From the NCBI RefSeq assembly GCF_000732925.1, contig NZ_CP008954.1, positions 1 to 64,000 on the forward strand: DNA of 64,000 nucleotides, in the 5' to 3' direction. This DNA comes from Amycolatopsis japonica. Its GTDB lineage: Bacteria; Actinomycetota; Actinomycetes; Mycobacteriales; Pseudonocardiaceae. Under the pieces are notes generated by a model. It did not search any database and was not told the DNA's origin. It saw only the letters and a program-made list of their open reading frames with translations. This document shows positions 26,685-35,143 of this stretch, piece after piece; position 1 is the first letter of the stretch; the number at the start of each line of letters is the position of its first letter. The translations under genes and the position numbers were made by a program.

Positions 26685-26792
26685 TCAGGCGATGATCTTC
26701 GGAATCAGAGCTGCCACGTCATGGGCCCGCACCGGGCGCGGCTGCTCCGGAGCGGGCTCCGGCTCGGCCGCCGTCTCGACGTCGTCGTTCAT
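26685..26792 (-). CDS. 35-residue peptide coupled to the portal gene
   Basis: The ATG at 26792 overlaps the portal stop by one base (TGATG), so it is probably read by re-initiating ribosomes. The peptide is acidic and Pro-rich, ending HDVAALIPKIIA, a short amphipathic helix. Function unknown. Confidence 0.5.
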   Translation of the reverse strand: MNDDVETAAEPEPAPEQPRPVRAHDVAALIPKIIA

Positions 26793-28447
26793 CAGGCGGC
26801 CGCCAGCTCAGCCAACGCGGCGTCACGACGGGCCCGGTAGCGGGTGTGGAACTCCACGAGCCGGACGCGGTCACCGCCGAACATCTCGGTCGGCTCCTCG
26901 TCCTTCTTCGCGTCGTCCTTCTTGCCCGCGGCCTTGCCCGGCTCCTCCTGGTCCTCTTCGCCGCCGGTGCCGACGTCGTCGGGTTCCTCGGCGCCCGGCT
27001 CCCCGGCGAACGGTTTCAGCTCGTCCGGGATCGGCTCGGGCTCCGGCTTCACCAGCTGCACGGGCGTGGCTTCGTCGGCCGGTTCGCCGGCCTCCAGCGA
27101 CGTCCCGCGCAACAGCGCGGCGATGGCCGCCTGGCCGTGCGCGATCACGTCACGCCACAGGAACATCCTCGTTCCGACCACGAACACCGGTTCGTCACCG
27201 CCGGGGACCGAAGGTTCACCGATCTCGGCGCGCGCCCGATTCAGCGTCCACAGGCCGGTGGTGACCCGCTTCTCCCGGATCTCCTCGATGACCTTCGAGT
27301 CGCGCATGTCGACCTGCTTGAACTTGAGCGTCCAGCCGGTGATGTTGAAGCCGTTGGTGACCAGCGCCGACACCAGCTTCTCCAGCACGATGGCGGCGAT
27401 CGGGTCGCAGGTGTTGACCTCGTAGCTCTTGCGCTGCGACTCGCCGGTGCCGCCGCCGAGGTTGCCGGACTCGATCACGCCGACCTCGGCCGGAGGCACG
27501 CCGTAACAGGCCAGGATCTCGTCGCGCTTCTGCGCCAGCGTCTCCAGCGCCTCGCCGATCTTGGCCTGCTGGAGTTCGTTGATCTTCCCGCCGCCCTTGG
27601 TGGTGATCGGCACGCCGATGTTGCGCGGGCCGACGTTGCGCACCATGTGCTGCGACGTCCACTTCGTGATCTCGGCCGGGGACATGTCGCGGGGGAGGTC
27701 GGCGTGGATCTGGGCGGGGTTGCCCTTGCGGTAGATCTCCTTGAGCGTCGCTGCGGTGAACAGCCAGGTCGTGATGGGCAGCAGCGCAGCCTGCGTCGGC
27801 GCCACCCCGAACATCCCCGAGCGCGGGGCGTCGAGGCTGATGTGGATGACCTCATGCGGCGCGAACTCGGCGCGCTGCCCCTGATCGGTCACCTGCACGT
27901 AGGCGGTGATCTCGCCGTGCTCGTCAGCGATCGGCAGCATCGACGGCGCATCCAGCGTGTACAGCGCCACCGGCACTCGTCCCAGCCACACGACTTCGAC
28001 GTACGCGTCACCGAACACCAGCAGGTCCGCGATCGTGGACCGGAGCAGCTGTCGAATGTCCTCGCGTGGGTTGCAGAATTTCAGCAGCCGCTCCAGCGCC
28101 AGCACGTTCGCGGGCTTCTTCGGCTGCTCCTGGTCGCCCTCGCCGTCGTCGTTCACCCAGTCCGTGACCAGCCCGCCAGCGGTGATCGTGCGGGCGATCG
28201 CGTTGGTGCACGCCCACGACCACGGGCACGCCAGGAACGCCTCGTACAGCTGTTGCATCAACGTTCGGCGGTCGGTCTGTGTCGCCGTCCCGACGCCCTG
28301 CGACGTCTCGGTCAAGCCGCCCGGACCGACGCCGTACTCGAAACCGCGGCGCGGGGCCGCCGGCTGCGCGAGCGCCACCGGAGCCTTCGCCTCGGTGACC
28401 GTGTCGTCCCGGCCGCCGCGCCGGAACCAGTTGCTCCAGAAGGCCAT
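26792..28447 (-). CDS. Portal protein (HK97-type)
   Basis: 551 residues with AGGAGGTGCACG before the ATG. The core (ADLLVFGDAYVEVVWLG, LDAPSMLPIADEHGEITAYV, and GVPPAEVGVIESGN) matches HK97-type portal proteins, which form the dodecameric ring for DNA entry and exit. The last 100 residues are acidic and low complexity. The gene follows the large terminase by 15 bp and precedes the MuF-like gene. Confidence 0.93.
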   Translation of the reverse strand: MAFWSNWFRRGGRDDTVTEAKAPVALAQPAAPRRGFEYGVGPGGLTETSQGVGTATQTDRRTLMQQLYEAFLACPWSWACTNAIARTITAGGLVTDWVNDDGEGDQEQPKKPANVLALERLLKFCNPREDIRQLLRSTIADLLVFGDAYVEVVWLGRVPVALYTLDAPSMLPIADEHGEITAYVQVTDQGQRAEFAPHEVIHISLDAPRSGMFGVAPTQAALLPITTWLFTAATLKEIYRKGNPAQIHADLPRDMSPAEITKWTSQHMVRNVGPRNIGVPITTKGGGKINELQQAKIGEALETLAQKRDEILACYGVPPAEVGVIESGNLGGGTGESQRKSYEVNTCDPIAAIVLEKLVSALVTNGFNITGWTLKFKQVDMRDSKVIEEIREKRVTTGLWTLNRARAEIGEPSVPGGDEPVFVVGTRMFLWRDVIAHGQAAIAALLRGTSLEAGEPADEATPVQLVKPEPEPIPDELKPFAGEPGAEEPDDVGTGGEEDQEEPGKAAGKKDDAKKDEEPTEMFGGDRVRLVEFHTRYRARRDAALAELAAA

Positions 28448-28462
28448 CGTGCACCTCCTGAG

Positions 28463-30040
28463 TCAGACGTCGTCGGCGGTGACCACCGCTCCGCGCGTGG
28501 AATCGGTGTCCCCGGCCCAGCCGGGACGGTTATCGGTGCGGTAGGCGTAGTCACCGATCCGGTGCATATCGCCCACGTTGTTTTCGCCTGGCGGAGCGGG
28601 CACGAACTCGGGCCCGCCGCCCAGGTTGATCAGCAGATACCGGAGCGCGTCTCCGGCGTGGTCCTCGGCGTTGCTGTCGATGTCCTCCGGGTCGCCGGAC
28701 GTCGCGTGAGGCAGCGTCGGCAGCGTCCGGATCAGGTTCTCGACGGTCTCGAACGCGTGCAGGCGCGGGCAGGTTTCCCAGCCCATCGCCCGGTGCAGCA
28801 CGCACGCCGGGCCCTCCGCGAGGTAGGAGTGCACGCGCTGCCAACCGGGGACGCGGCCGCCTTTCCCCGCCGGGGTCAGGAACACACCGTTGTCGGCGTA
28901 CGCATCGCTGATCGGCTTCGCGTCGCCCCGGGTCGCCCACATCGCATCGTCGCCGAACCGGGAACCGACGTGCTCCTCATCGGCCTCGGCCGCGAGGATG
29001 CGCCGCGCCTGCTCGGCCTCGCCGACCCGCGTGGCGTACAGCTCCCGGTACACCCAGACCCGGCCGTCTTCGTCGACCGCGGCCCACAGCACGCACCAGG
29101 GGTTGCTGAATCCCCAGTCGATGCCGTTGTAGCGTCGCCAGCTGGACGGCAGGCTCACCGGCTTCACTACGTGCCGGTCGAACGACCACTCCGAGAAAGC
29201 CTGTCCGGCGAAGGTGTCCCAGTTCCCGTCACGGAACGCGGCGCGCAGCTGCTCGGGCAGCGCGTCCAGGTCGTGCGCGTACTCGGCGTTCACATGCGGA
29301 TTGTCCGAGAGCTTCGAGGGGATGAAGCGCACCTCGCGCTTGCGGACGTCCACATAGGTCTTCGTGCCGTAGTTCGTCGGCTTGATGAACCGGTCCCGCA
29401 CGAACCCGTGACCCGGCCCGCCCGGGTTGGTTCCACTCCGGATGCCCAGCACCGGAACGTCCTCCCGGCCGGACCGAAGCCGCGACTCCAGGAAGCTGAC
29501 GACGTTCGGCGGCGTCAGCGTGCGCTCGTCGAACAACAGCAGCTGGTACTGGCCACCCTGCCGTCGCGTCGCGTCCTGCAACGACTCCGCGTACCGGAAC
29601 ATCAGCCGCGAGCCGTTCGAGAAAGTCAGGTTGTACTTCGTGCCGTTCCACGCCGCGCCGAGCTCCCGCGCGAAGCCGACCTCGGCCAGTTCGGCGAGCA
29701 GGCTTTCCTCAAGCTCTGGGTACGTGCGCCGGAACGCGCCGACCCGGAGCCCGGGGTAGCGGACACAGGCCCGAAGGCCCTCCATCAGCAGCGCGCGGGT
29801 TTTCCCGCCACCGGCCGCGCCCCCGTAGAGGACGTCGAACTCCGCGGCTTCGTGGAACACGATCTGCCGGGGCGTCGGGACGTACCCGAGCGTCCCGAAG
29901 ACGTCCACGTTGCGCAGCCGCTCAGTCTCGCGCCGCTCCTGCTCAGCTTTCAGCTCCCGCAAAAGGGTCAGGCGCTGGATTTTCAACTCCGCCAGCGAGC
30001 TCGGCTTCGAGTTTCCGGATCTCCTCGTCGACGGCGTCAA
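28463..30040 (-). CDS. Terminase large subunit
   Basis: 525 residues in the longest form. Walker A GGAAGGGKT at 73-81, Walker B LLLFDE at 167-172, and an RNase-H-like nuclease domain with GIDWGF and the late DHAGDALRY. It cuts and pumps phage DNA into the procapsid at the portal. The start shown is TTG 30040, which overlaps the small subunit by 98 bp; later TTGs near 29984 and 29961 are possible starts. Order small subunit, large subunit, portal is standard. Confidence 0.93.
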   Translation of the reverse strand: MTPSTRRSGNSKPSSLAELKIQRLTLLRELKAEQERRETERLRNVDVFGTLGYVPTPRQIVFHEAAEFDVLYGGAAGGGKTRALLMEGLRACVRYPGLRVGAFRRTYPELEESLLAELAEVGFARELGAAWNGTKYNLTFSNGSRLMFRYAESLQDATRRQGGQYQLLLFDERTLTPPNVVSFLESRLRSGREDVPVLGIRSGTNPGGPGHGFVRDRFIKPTNYGTKTYVDVRKREVRFIPSKLSDNPHVNAEYAHDLDALPEQLRAAFRDGNWDTFAGQAFSEWSFDRHVVKPVSLPSSWRRYNGIDWGFSNPWCVLWAAVDEDGRVWVYRELYATRVGEAEQARRILAAEADEEHVGSRFGDDAMWATRGDAKPISDAYADNGVFLTPAGKGGRVPGWQRVHSYLAEGPACVLHRAMGWETCPRLHAFETVENLIRTLPTLPHATSGDPEDIDSNAEDHAGDALRYLLINLGGGPEFVPAPPGENNVGDMHRIGDYAYRTDNRPGWAGDTDSTRGAVVTADDV

Positions 30041-30395
30041 GGGTGATCACCTCGACCTTCGCCGGGCGATCCAGCCCCAGCAGCTTCCGGCGCTCGACGA
30101 TCAGCCGGCGGCACGTCTCGATCGCCAGCAGGTCACCCTTGATCGCGGCAGGCCACGCCGCCGCCTGCAACCGGTCGAGCCGCATCAGCTCGACGTTGCG
30201 CAGCTCGTCGACGGCCGCGGACGCCTCTTGGATGTAGGCCGTCATCGCCCGCTGAATGTCCTTGTGCGCGGCCTGGCGTGACGAATAGTCGAGCCGCTCG
30301 GCGATCGTCTCGTAGTCCATCCCGGCGAGCCGGAGCCTGATCGCGTCCGCCCGGCGTTTCGCGGTGGCCGCGCGCTGCTCCTTCGACGCACCCAC
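29943..30395 (-). CDS. Terminase small subunit
   Basis: 150 residues from GTG 30395. The N-terminal 55 residues contain an HTH (RLRLAGMDYETIAERLDYSS, then RQAAHKDIQRAM). A helical oligomerisation region follows (NVELMRLDRLQAAAWPAAIKGD). This is the usual layout of actinophage small terminases that recognise the packaging site. It overlaps the start of the large subunit gene. Confidence 0.85.
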   Translation of the reverse strand: MGASKEQRAATAKRRADAIRLRLAGMDYETIAERLDYSSRQAAHKDIQRAMTAYIQEASAAVDELRNVELMRLDRLQAAAWPAAIKGDLLAIETCRRLIVERRKLLGLDRPAKVEVITLDAVDEEIRKLEAELAGGVENPAPDPFAGAES

Positions 30396-30423
30396 GAGGA
30401 GGTCACCCCCTCGCGATCGAGCA

Positions 30424-30849
30424 CTACCAGAGCTGGGCGGGCTGAGGCACGCGCAGCGAGTCGAGGAACGTCGCGCCGGGCGCGTCCGGCCGGACACGGC
30501 CGGGGAAGACCCCCTTCATCACCGTCCGCTGGAGCTCGCCGAGCGCGGTGCGCCGGTCGAGAACGGCCGGATGCTGGTAGCCCTCCGCGACGCGACGTCG
30601 GTACTCGAGGAATCCCTCGGCGTTCCGGAAGCGGCAGTGCAGCGCGAGGTGGCAGATCACGCACAGTCCGACGAAGCTGGTCGGCTCGTCGTAGTTCTCG
30701 TGATGCGCGTCGATGATGCCCTCGTTCTGGCCGCACGACTCGCATTGCGTCGGGCGCTCGATTCGGCCGGCCGCGAATTCCCTCGTGAGCCAGGACTGGA
30801 CGCGTTCGCGTTGCGCCCCGGAAAAGCCGTTGTAGGTGGAGAGTCCCAT
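30424..30849 (-). CDS. HNH endonuclease, packaging-associated
   Basis: 141 residues. Residues 35-75 hold the zinc and catalytic pattern: CESC, DAHHENY, LCVICHLALH. HNH proteins beside terminase genes in HK97-like phages stimulate genome cleavage during packaging. The start MGLSTYNGFSG uses ATG 30849. It lies directly upstream of the small terminase. Confidence 0.85.
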   Translation of the reverse strand: MGLSTYNGFSGAQRERVQSWLTREFAAGRIERPTQCESCGQNEGIIDAHHENYDEPTSFVGLCVICHLALHCRFRNAEGFLEYRRRVAEGYQHPAVLDRRTALGELQRTVMKGVFPGRVRPDAPGATFLDSLRVPQPAQLW

Positions 30850-30916
30850 AGGAATGTCCTAAGTGGATTCGGTGCGTTGCTGACCGAAGGACACTACCGA
30901 GGACCCCCGCCGAGCA

Positions 30917-31510
30917 CTACCGCTTCGCCGCGGGCTTCCGGCCGTCCTCGGCCGGGTACCAGGCCGGGCTGTATGCCCAGTTCTTGATCCCCTTCACCGC
31001 GAACACGCCGTCCTGCGCCAGCAGGTTGACCTCGTCGAGGGTCGCGCCCATCTCGGTGGCGATCTGCTGCGGGTCCATCGCGTGAACCTCGATCAGCTCC
31101 CGCACGATCTCGCTCATGCTGACCGCGACGTGCGTGCCCTTCGCGCGGTTGATCCGGATCGTCATCAGCATCGCGGTCGGCCGGTCGACGTCCAGCACCG
31201 CCACCGGCACCCGTCCGCTCCAGCGTTCCCGCACCTGCGCGGCGAGGCGCTTCCACTTCCCGTGGCCGTCGACACCGCCGTTGGAGGAGAGCCGCCAGCG
31301 GTGGAAGCCGTCGATGATCAGGCCGTCTGGGTTCACCAGTAGCGGCTGAATCCAGCCGGTTTCCAGCATCGAGCGGGCCAGCAGCTTGAGCTCGGCGTCG
31401 TGGACCCGGTTCGGGTTCCAGCTGTTCGGGTCGAGCTGGTCCGCGTCCACCCACTGGAGGTGGTTGAGCGGGTCGGCCCCTGCCGGGGTCGGTTCGAGCT
31501 TCGTGATCAT
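30917..31510 (-). CDS. ParB/Srx-fold protein, IbrB-like
   Basis: 197 residues from ATG 31510, which overlaps the stop of the PAPS-reductase-like gene by 4 bp (ATGA). The ParB N-terminal fold is visible: WVDADQLDPNSWNPNR, LKLLARSMLETGWIQPLLV and the nucleotide-site motif IDGFHRWRL. The middle region (ATEMGATLDEVNLLAQD) is a likely HTH. The pairing of a ParB-like protein with a PAPS-reductase-fold protein recalls the E. coli IbrB/IbrA regulators of prophage genes. Its action here is unknown. Confidence 0.8.
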   Translation of the reverse strand: MITKLEPTPAGADPLNHLQWVDADQLDPNSWNPNRVHDAELKLLARSMLETGWIQPLLVNPDGLIIDGFHRWRLSSNGGVDGHGKWKRLAAQVRERWSGRVPVAVLDVDRPTAMLMTIRINRAKGTHVAVSMSEIVRELIEVHAMDPQQIATEMGATLDEVNLLAQDGVFAVKGIKNWAYSPAWYPAEDGRKPAAKR

Positions 31511-32601
31511 CCTCGCGTCCCCCGTTGCGCCTGGTCGGATTTGGTTTGGTCGGCGAAGGCCTGCGGCAAGATCCGCCGCTTGTACGCACCGCTGGTGAAC
31601 TGCTTGAGCACGTAGGGGAGCGGGAACGAGTCCGGGGCGCGGCGGGCGGCGACTTTCACCCGCGCCAGCGCCTTCATCGCGTTCGCCAGCTCCGCGGCCT
31701 CGTCGAAGTGGTCGGTGATCCACTGCTCGATGCCGTCCCATGATTCGGCGTAGCGGGCGAGGATCCCGGCCCGGTCGATCTCCGCGTGATACCGCTCCTG
31801 GAGCGCCATCTCGGGGAAGATCTCCATCACCTGGTCGTAGAAGACCGGCTCGGTGGCGCGCAGGTAGTGCAGCGCCTTCGCCGACTCGGGGATCAGCGGC
31901 GTCGCCACACGGAGCGCGTTCCCGGCCCACGCCTGCGCGTCGTAGATCGGGCAGTACCGGATCGCGTTGTCGTAGAAGAACCGCAGGACGTCGTTCTCTT
32001 GCCAGTCGAACAGCGGCTTGCACAGCGACGCCTTCGGCGTGCTCGACGCGCAGATGTAGTTCTCGTTGAGCTTGACCACCGACGACTGCCACCGCATCAG
32101 CGACTCCGACGCGCGGACACCGGTCATGATCGCGACCTTGCCCTTGTACGGGGCCGCGAGCACCGAGTCCATCGTCAGTTGCGAGAACACCGTGTCCGGC
32201 GGGTAGCCGAGATCGTCGAGCGTCGTCGCCCACGCCGGTTTCGGGCGCACGTGCTCCCGGTTCGGATCCCACTGGATGTACCGGGACGTCTTGCCCAGCA
32301 CGTACTTCGAGGAGATCAGCGGCACCGCGTACCAGGTCATGTTCACCCACGGCAGTTGCCGGTAGGTGTCCACGAAGGACAGCACGGTGTCCGGGATGAC
32401 CTCCTCGTCGCGGAACGCGACGTTGACCGCGGTGAGTCCGCGCTCCTGCGCGACCTCCCACGTCAGGTGCAGCAGCGCCAGCGAGTCCTTGCCGCCGGAG
32501 AACGCCACCACGACGTTGTCGACCAGGTCGTAGATGTGGTGGATCCGCCGCCGCGCCTCGTCGACCACGTTCGCGTCGATGTGCCTCTTCACCCTGGTCA
32601 C
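31507..32601 (-). CDS. PAPS-reductase-fold protein, IbrA-like
   Basis: 364 residues. The PP-loop SGGKDS at 35-40 binds ATP or PAPS-like nucleotides. Later motifs (GVRASESLMRW, SLCKPLFDWQENDVLRFF) match the PAPS reductase/DndC/IbrA superfamily. It starts at GTG 32601 with a 4-bp GTGA overlap with the upstream ParB-like gene and ends with an ATGA overlap with the downstream ParB-like gene, so the three are made together. Members act in sulfur transfer, in DNA phosphorothioation (DndC) or as transcriptional co-activators (IbrA). No dnd genes accompany it. Confidence 0.85.
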   Translation of the reverse strand: MTRVKRHIDANVVDEARRRIHHIYDLVDNVVVAFSGGKDSLALLHLTWEVAQERGLTAVNVAFRDEEVIPDTVLSFVDTYRQLPWVNMTWYAVPLISSKYVLGKTSRYIQWDPNREHVRPKPAWATTLDDLGYPPDTVFSQLTMDSVLAAPYKGKVAIMTGVRASESLMRWQSSVVKLNENYICASSTPKASLCKPLFDWQENDVLRFFYDNAIRYCPIYDAQAWAGNALRVATPLIPESAKALHYLRATEPVFYDQVMEIFPEMALQERYHAEIDRAGILARYAESWDGIEQWITDHFDEAAELANAMKALARVKVAARRAPDSFPLPYVLKQFTSGAYKRRILPQAFADQTKSDQAQRGTRG

Positions 32602-33221
32602 CGGTCAGCACCGCCGATCCCCGGTACCCGGGCGTCGAAGAACTCCACCAGCCGCTCGCCGAGTGTCTCGGCGCCGCCGTACTCGCGCTTGAGCCAGCGC
32701 ACGAACGCGTACCAGCGGGCCTGCTGCGTCTCGTCGTCGAACACGATCTGGTACGCCACCACGGGTTCGCCGACTCCGGCCGGGGAGTCCCCGCCGGCCT
32801 CGTCCTCGCCGTCGAACTCGGGGGGTTCGAGCAGCCGGTCGACGTCGTCCTTCGTGTATCCGGTGCCGTCGTAGTCCTCGTCCAGGTAGGACAGGAGATG
32901 CACCAGGGCGTCGTCGTCGTATCCGCCCAGCTCGGCCGTGCGGTTGTCGACCAGGTTGATCCGGAGCGCGGTCTGGTCGTCGCAGGTGATGACCTCGCAC
33001 CGCGCCGTCGCGGACCGCTCTTGCCGCAGGGCTTCGTACGTGTGGTTCCCCGCGAGGATCACCAGGCCGTCGTCGACCTGGCGGACCACGAGCGCCCGGT
33101 ACTGGCCGTTGCGCTTGATCGACTCGCGGATCTTCCCGACGTCGCCGCGCTTCGCGTTCCCCGGATACTTCGCCAGCTCGCCGAGGGGGATCTCCCTCGT
33201 CTCGACGTACACCGCGCTCAT
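32598..33221 (-). CDS. Second ParB/Srx-fold protein of the trio
   Basis: 207 residues from ATG 33221 (GCGGGGGT upstream). ParB N-terminal features: IPLGELAKYPGNAKRGDVGK, then IRESIKRNGQYRALVVRQ, and the motif LAGNHTYEAL in place of the usual G-x-x-R-x-x-A box. A Tyr/Trp-rich C-terminal region (ARWYAFVRWLKREYGG) could bind DNA or the partner. It is the first gene of the - strand packaging operon, behind a leader hairpin. It differs clearly from the other ParB-like protein, so this is not a recent duplication. Confidence 0.8.
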   Translation of the reverse strand: MSAVYVETREIPLGELAKYPGNAKRGDVGKIRESIKRNGQYRALVVRQVDDGLVILAGNHTYEALRQERSATARCEVITCDDQTALRINLVDNRTAELGGYDDDALVHLLSYLDEDYDGTGYTKDDVDRLLEPPEFDGEDEAGGDSPAGVGEPVVAYQIVFDDETQQARWYAFVRWLKREYGGAETLGERLVEFFDARVPGIGGADR

Positions 33222-33250
33222 CAGCCACCCCCGCTTGAGTTGTTGGATCT

Positions 33251-33282
33251 CGGGCCCGCCGAGGTGCCGCCCGGCGGGCCCG
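33251..33282 (-). promoter_or_regulatory. 5'-leader hairpin of the ParB-PAPS-ParB operon
   Basis: CGGGCCCGCC (33251-33260) pairs perfectly with 33273-33282 across a 12-base loop, about 30 bases before the ParB-like start codon on the - strand. It could act as an attenuator or an RNA stabiliser. Confidence 0.5.
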
Positions 33283-33513
33283 AAAGCGTCGGTGCGCGCT
33301 TCGCACCCCATCCATTCCGTTACGCGTGCTCGTCCGGGGCGAGGCGGGTATCCTGGAGTGACCGACACCGCCCAGCGACGGGGAGACCGCTCGGGAGCGG
33401 TGGTCGGACAGCTTTGGAGGATCAAGGCCTGGCCGCGCCAGGTCTTACTTCGCATGGGCTCCTGGGCCCGAATCAGCCTCGGCACGTTGGTGATATCCAC
33501 GCCCTGACTCGCC

Positions 33514-33543
33514 GCTGATCAGTCGCCAGGACGACTGATCAGC
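33514..33543. promoter_or_regulatory. 30-bp inverted repeat, operator candidate
   Basis: Perfect 12-bp arms GCTGATCAGTCG / CGACTGATCAGC around CCAGGA; each arm contains the self-complementary TGATCA. It lies 17 bp upstream of the GTG of the small membrane-protein gene, so a bound regulator would block its transcription or translation. Confidence 0.6.
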
Positions 33544-33559
33544 GTGAGGGGGACGGCAA

Positions 33560-33769
33560 GTGGTAAACGCTCTCGTTGCGGCCTACGCACTCTTGTTGAT
33601 GGCCCTGCTCGGCTGCGCAGGCTGCGTCGCCCTATTCGTGGACGACGCGACGAGACGGGCCGACGCCTTCAAGGTGTTGAAATACACCGGTCGTCTCGTG
33701 GCAGGCACCGGAGGCGCCGGTGGGCTGATCGCCTTAGGGATCAAGCTCTACGAGCTGGGAGTCCTGTGA
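33560..33769 (+). CDS. Small two-span membrane protein
   Basis: 69 residues from GTG 33560 (AGGGGGACGGCAA upstream). Two hydrophobic segments (residues 4-26 and 49-66) flank a short charged loop (DDATRRADAFKVLKYTGR). It stands alone on the + strand between the packaging operon and the HTH gene, with its own operator-like repeat and terminator. Candidates include a superinfection-exclusion or other lysogenic-conversion protein; nothing decides between them. Confidence 0.6.
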   Translation: MVNALVAAYALLLMALLGCAGCVALFVDDATRRADAFKVLKYTGRLVAGTGGAGGLIALGIKLYELGVL

Positions 33770-33776
33770 ACGAGGC

Positions 33777-33810
33777 CGGGCCTGCCCAGGGTGATCCCCG
33801 GGCAGGCCCG
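33777..33810 (+). terminator. Hairpin after the small membrane-protein gene
   Basis: CGGGCCTGCCC (33777-33787) pairs perfectly with 33800-33810 across a 12-base loop, 8 bp after the stop codon. Confidence 0.65.
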
Positions 33811-33858
33811 TGAGGCTGACAAAGTCCTCTGCGATCACGGTAGCGGTCGGCACCGACA

Positions 33859-33897
33859 GAAACGGCCCGCCCCCGGAGCAGAGGGGCGGGCCGTTTC
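33859..33897. terminator. Bidirectional terminator
   Basis: GAAACGGCCCGCCCC (33859-33873) pairs with 33883-33897 around a 9-base loop, with A and T runs at the outer ends. It separates the + strand small gene from the convergent - strand HTH gene. Confidence 0.8.
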
Positions 33898-33956
33898 GCG
33901 GTTTGGATACACGACTCCCGTCGCGCAGGCGCCTATTTAGCCAGGGACCGAGTCGA

Positions 33957-34937
33957 TCACGCCACGGCCGCCACCTCTTCGGCGTGTCGCGGCCGCCGAT
34001 TCCGGGTCGGCGTCGACGTCGCCACCTCGACGACGTCGGCCACCGAATACAGCGGCCAGCCGCGGCCATTGCGGCGCCTCGCGACGATCCGGCCGTTTCG
34101 GGCCCAGGTGTGGATCGTCTGGACGCTGAGCGAGTCCCGCGCCATCAGCTGAGGGAGCGCCTTCGACAGCTCCGCCGCGGTGAGTTCGAGCGCCAGCGCC
34201 GAGTTCAGCAATTCTTCCCGGCGAGACGCGGCATCGTAGGTGAGGCCGCAGGCCGCGCAGCGCGCGAACTTTCGGTCCGGCCAGCCGTACACGTCGCCGC
34301 CGCACACCGCGCCGGTGTCCGGGTCGGGCTCGTCGCACTGTCCGGCGTACTGCCGATCCGGCCGCCGGTCGATCGCCCGCCAGCATCTGTCGATGCCGTC
34401 CATCACCATCGAGTACAAGTCGCCGGCCTCCGGGGTCTCGGCGAGCCAGGTCGGCCGCAACGCCAGGTACTCGGCCATGCCCTCGATGGTGGGCGCGCAG
34501 TGCGGGACGTGCTGGTACCCGTGCGCCAGACGGCGCAGGCCTTCGCCGTCGCTGATCCCGAGGCACACGGCCGTCGTCGGCATCCACCGGTCGTACAGGT
34601 AGCGGAGCCAGGACACCAAGGTCGTCTTGAGGTCGCGCAGCGCGGTATCGGCGCGCTGGTCCGCCAGCGGAGCCTGCGGCTCGCTGGACCGGACCACGAT
34701 CCCGATGGAGACCTTCGAGCCGCGGCCCTGGCGTTCGGAGGTGAACCGCACCTCCTCGGTCAACGTCGGCATGGACGCTCCCCGGTCGCTGCGACCTCGC
34801 CGGTACAGCGTCCGCAGGCCGGCGCGGAGCCGGGCGACACAGGCCGCGCACACGACCTCGGGGGAGTCGGGGCGCAACGCCGTCGAGCACTTCCGGACGG
34901 CGCACACCTGGCGGGTGTCGATCATGGTCACGGTCAT
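33957..34937 (-). CDS. Zinc-ribbon and helix-turn-helix protein, putative phage regulator
   Basis: 326 residues from ATG 34937. Early Cys pairs (CAVRKC, CAAC near residues 12-35) and a second set (CDEP, CGGD, CAAC near residues 210-240) look like two zinc ribbons. The C-terminal 80 residues are a MerR/excisionase-like winged HTH (SVQTIHTWARNGRIVARR, WPLYSVADVVE). This layout is common in actinophage regulatory regions. It could act as an excisionase or early activator. It is coupled to the upstream small gene by a 4-bp overlap. Confidence 0.75.
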   Translation of the reverse strand: MTVTMIDTRQVCAVRKCSTALRPDSPEVVCAACVARLRAGLRTLYRRGRSDRGASMPTLTEEVRFTSERQGRGSKVSIGIVVRSSEPQAPLADQRADTALRDLKTTLVSWLRYLYDRWMPTTAVCLGISDGEGLRRLAHGYQHVPHCAPTIEGMAEYLALRPTWLAETPEAGDLYSMVMDGIDRCWRAIDRRPDRQYAGQCDEPDPDTGAVCGGDVYGWPDRKFARCAACGLTYDAASRREELLNSALALELTAAELSKALPQLMARDSLSVQTIHTWARNGRIVARRRNGRGWPLYSVADVVEVATSTPTRNRRPRHAEEVAAVA

Positions 34938-35143
34938 CGGGCACCGCCGGAAACCCCGCGAGCGTGCTCGATGACCAGGGCCAGCGCTTCGGCCCGCGTG
35001 AATCCGCACTGCTGATAGGCGGTGAACAGACCGCCCATGACCATCGCGCATTGCCGCTGTTCGGGGCTCGGGTCGACCGCTGCGGGCGGTAGGCCCGTGA
35101 GACCTTCGGTCGTCAGCTCCGACGCGATACTTTCCCCAGTCAT
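34934..35143 (-). CDS. Small helical protein, first gene of the divergent - operon
   Basis: 69 residues with AGGAGGGGCGT before the ATG. The part MVMGGLFTAYQQCGFTRAEA looks like a short helical hairpin. It overlaps the start of the zinc-ribbon/HTH gene by 4 bp. It is divergent from the XRE regulator across a 283-bp intergenic region, so the XRE protein may control it. Confidence 0.65.
   Translation of the reverse strand: MTGESIASELTTEGLTGLPPAAVDPSPEQRQCAMVMGGLFTAYQQCGFTRAEALALVIEHARGVSGGAR

Larger units (their letters stand above)
33222..33559. other. Leader/spacer region upstream of the packaging operon
   Basis: 338 bp between the ParB-like gene (-) and a small membrane-protein gene (+). 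It holds a GC hairpin at 33251-33282, short stems near 33386-33401 and 33426-33444, and a 30-bp inverted repeat at 33514-33543. A + strand frame of 35 codons from GTG 33400 to 33507 encodes a basic amphipathic peptide; it is too uncertain to list as a gene. A promoter for the packaging operon is expected here but I cannot place it. Confidence 0.5.

Noticed and set aside
26846..30046. 1066-codon + strand frame opposite portal and terminase
   Set aside because: It is a mirror of strongly coding - strand genes with clear portal and terminase motifs; its sequence is His/Arg/Val-rich without domains.
30417..30925. GGTAGTGCTCG after the stops of both the HNH and ParB-like genes
   Set aside because: Only 11 bp shared and no wider similarity; it follows a stop codon in each case and is probably coincidence.
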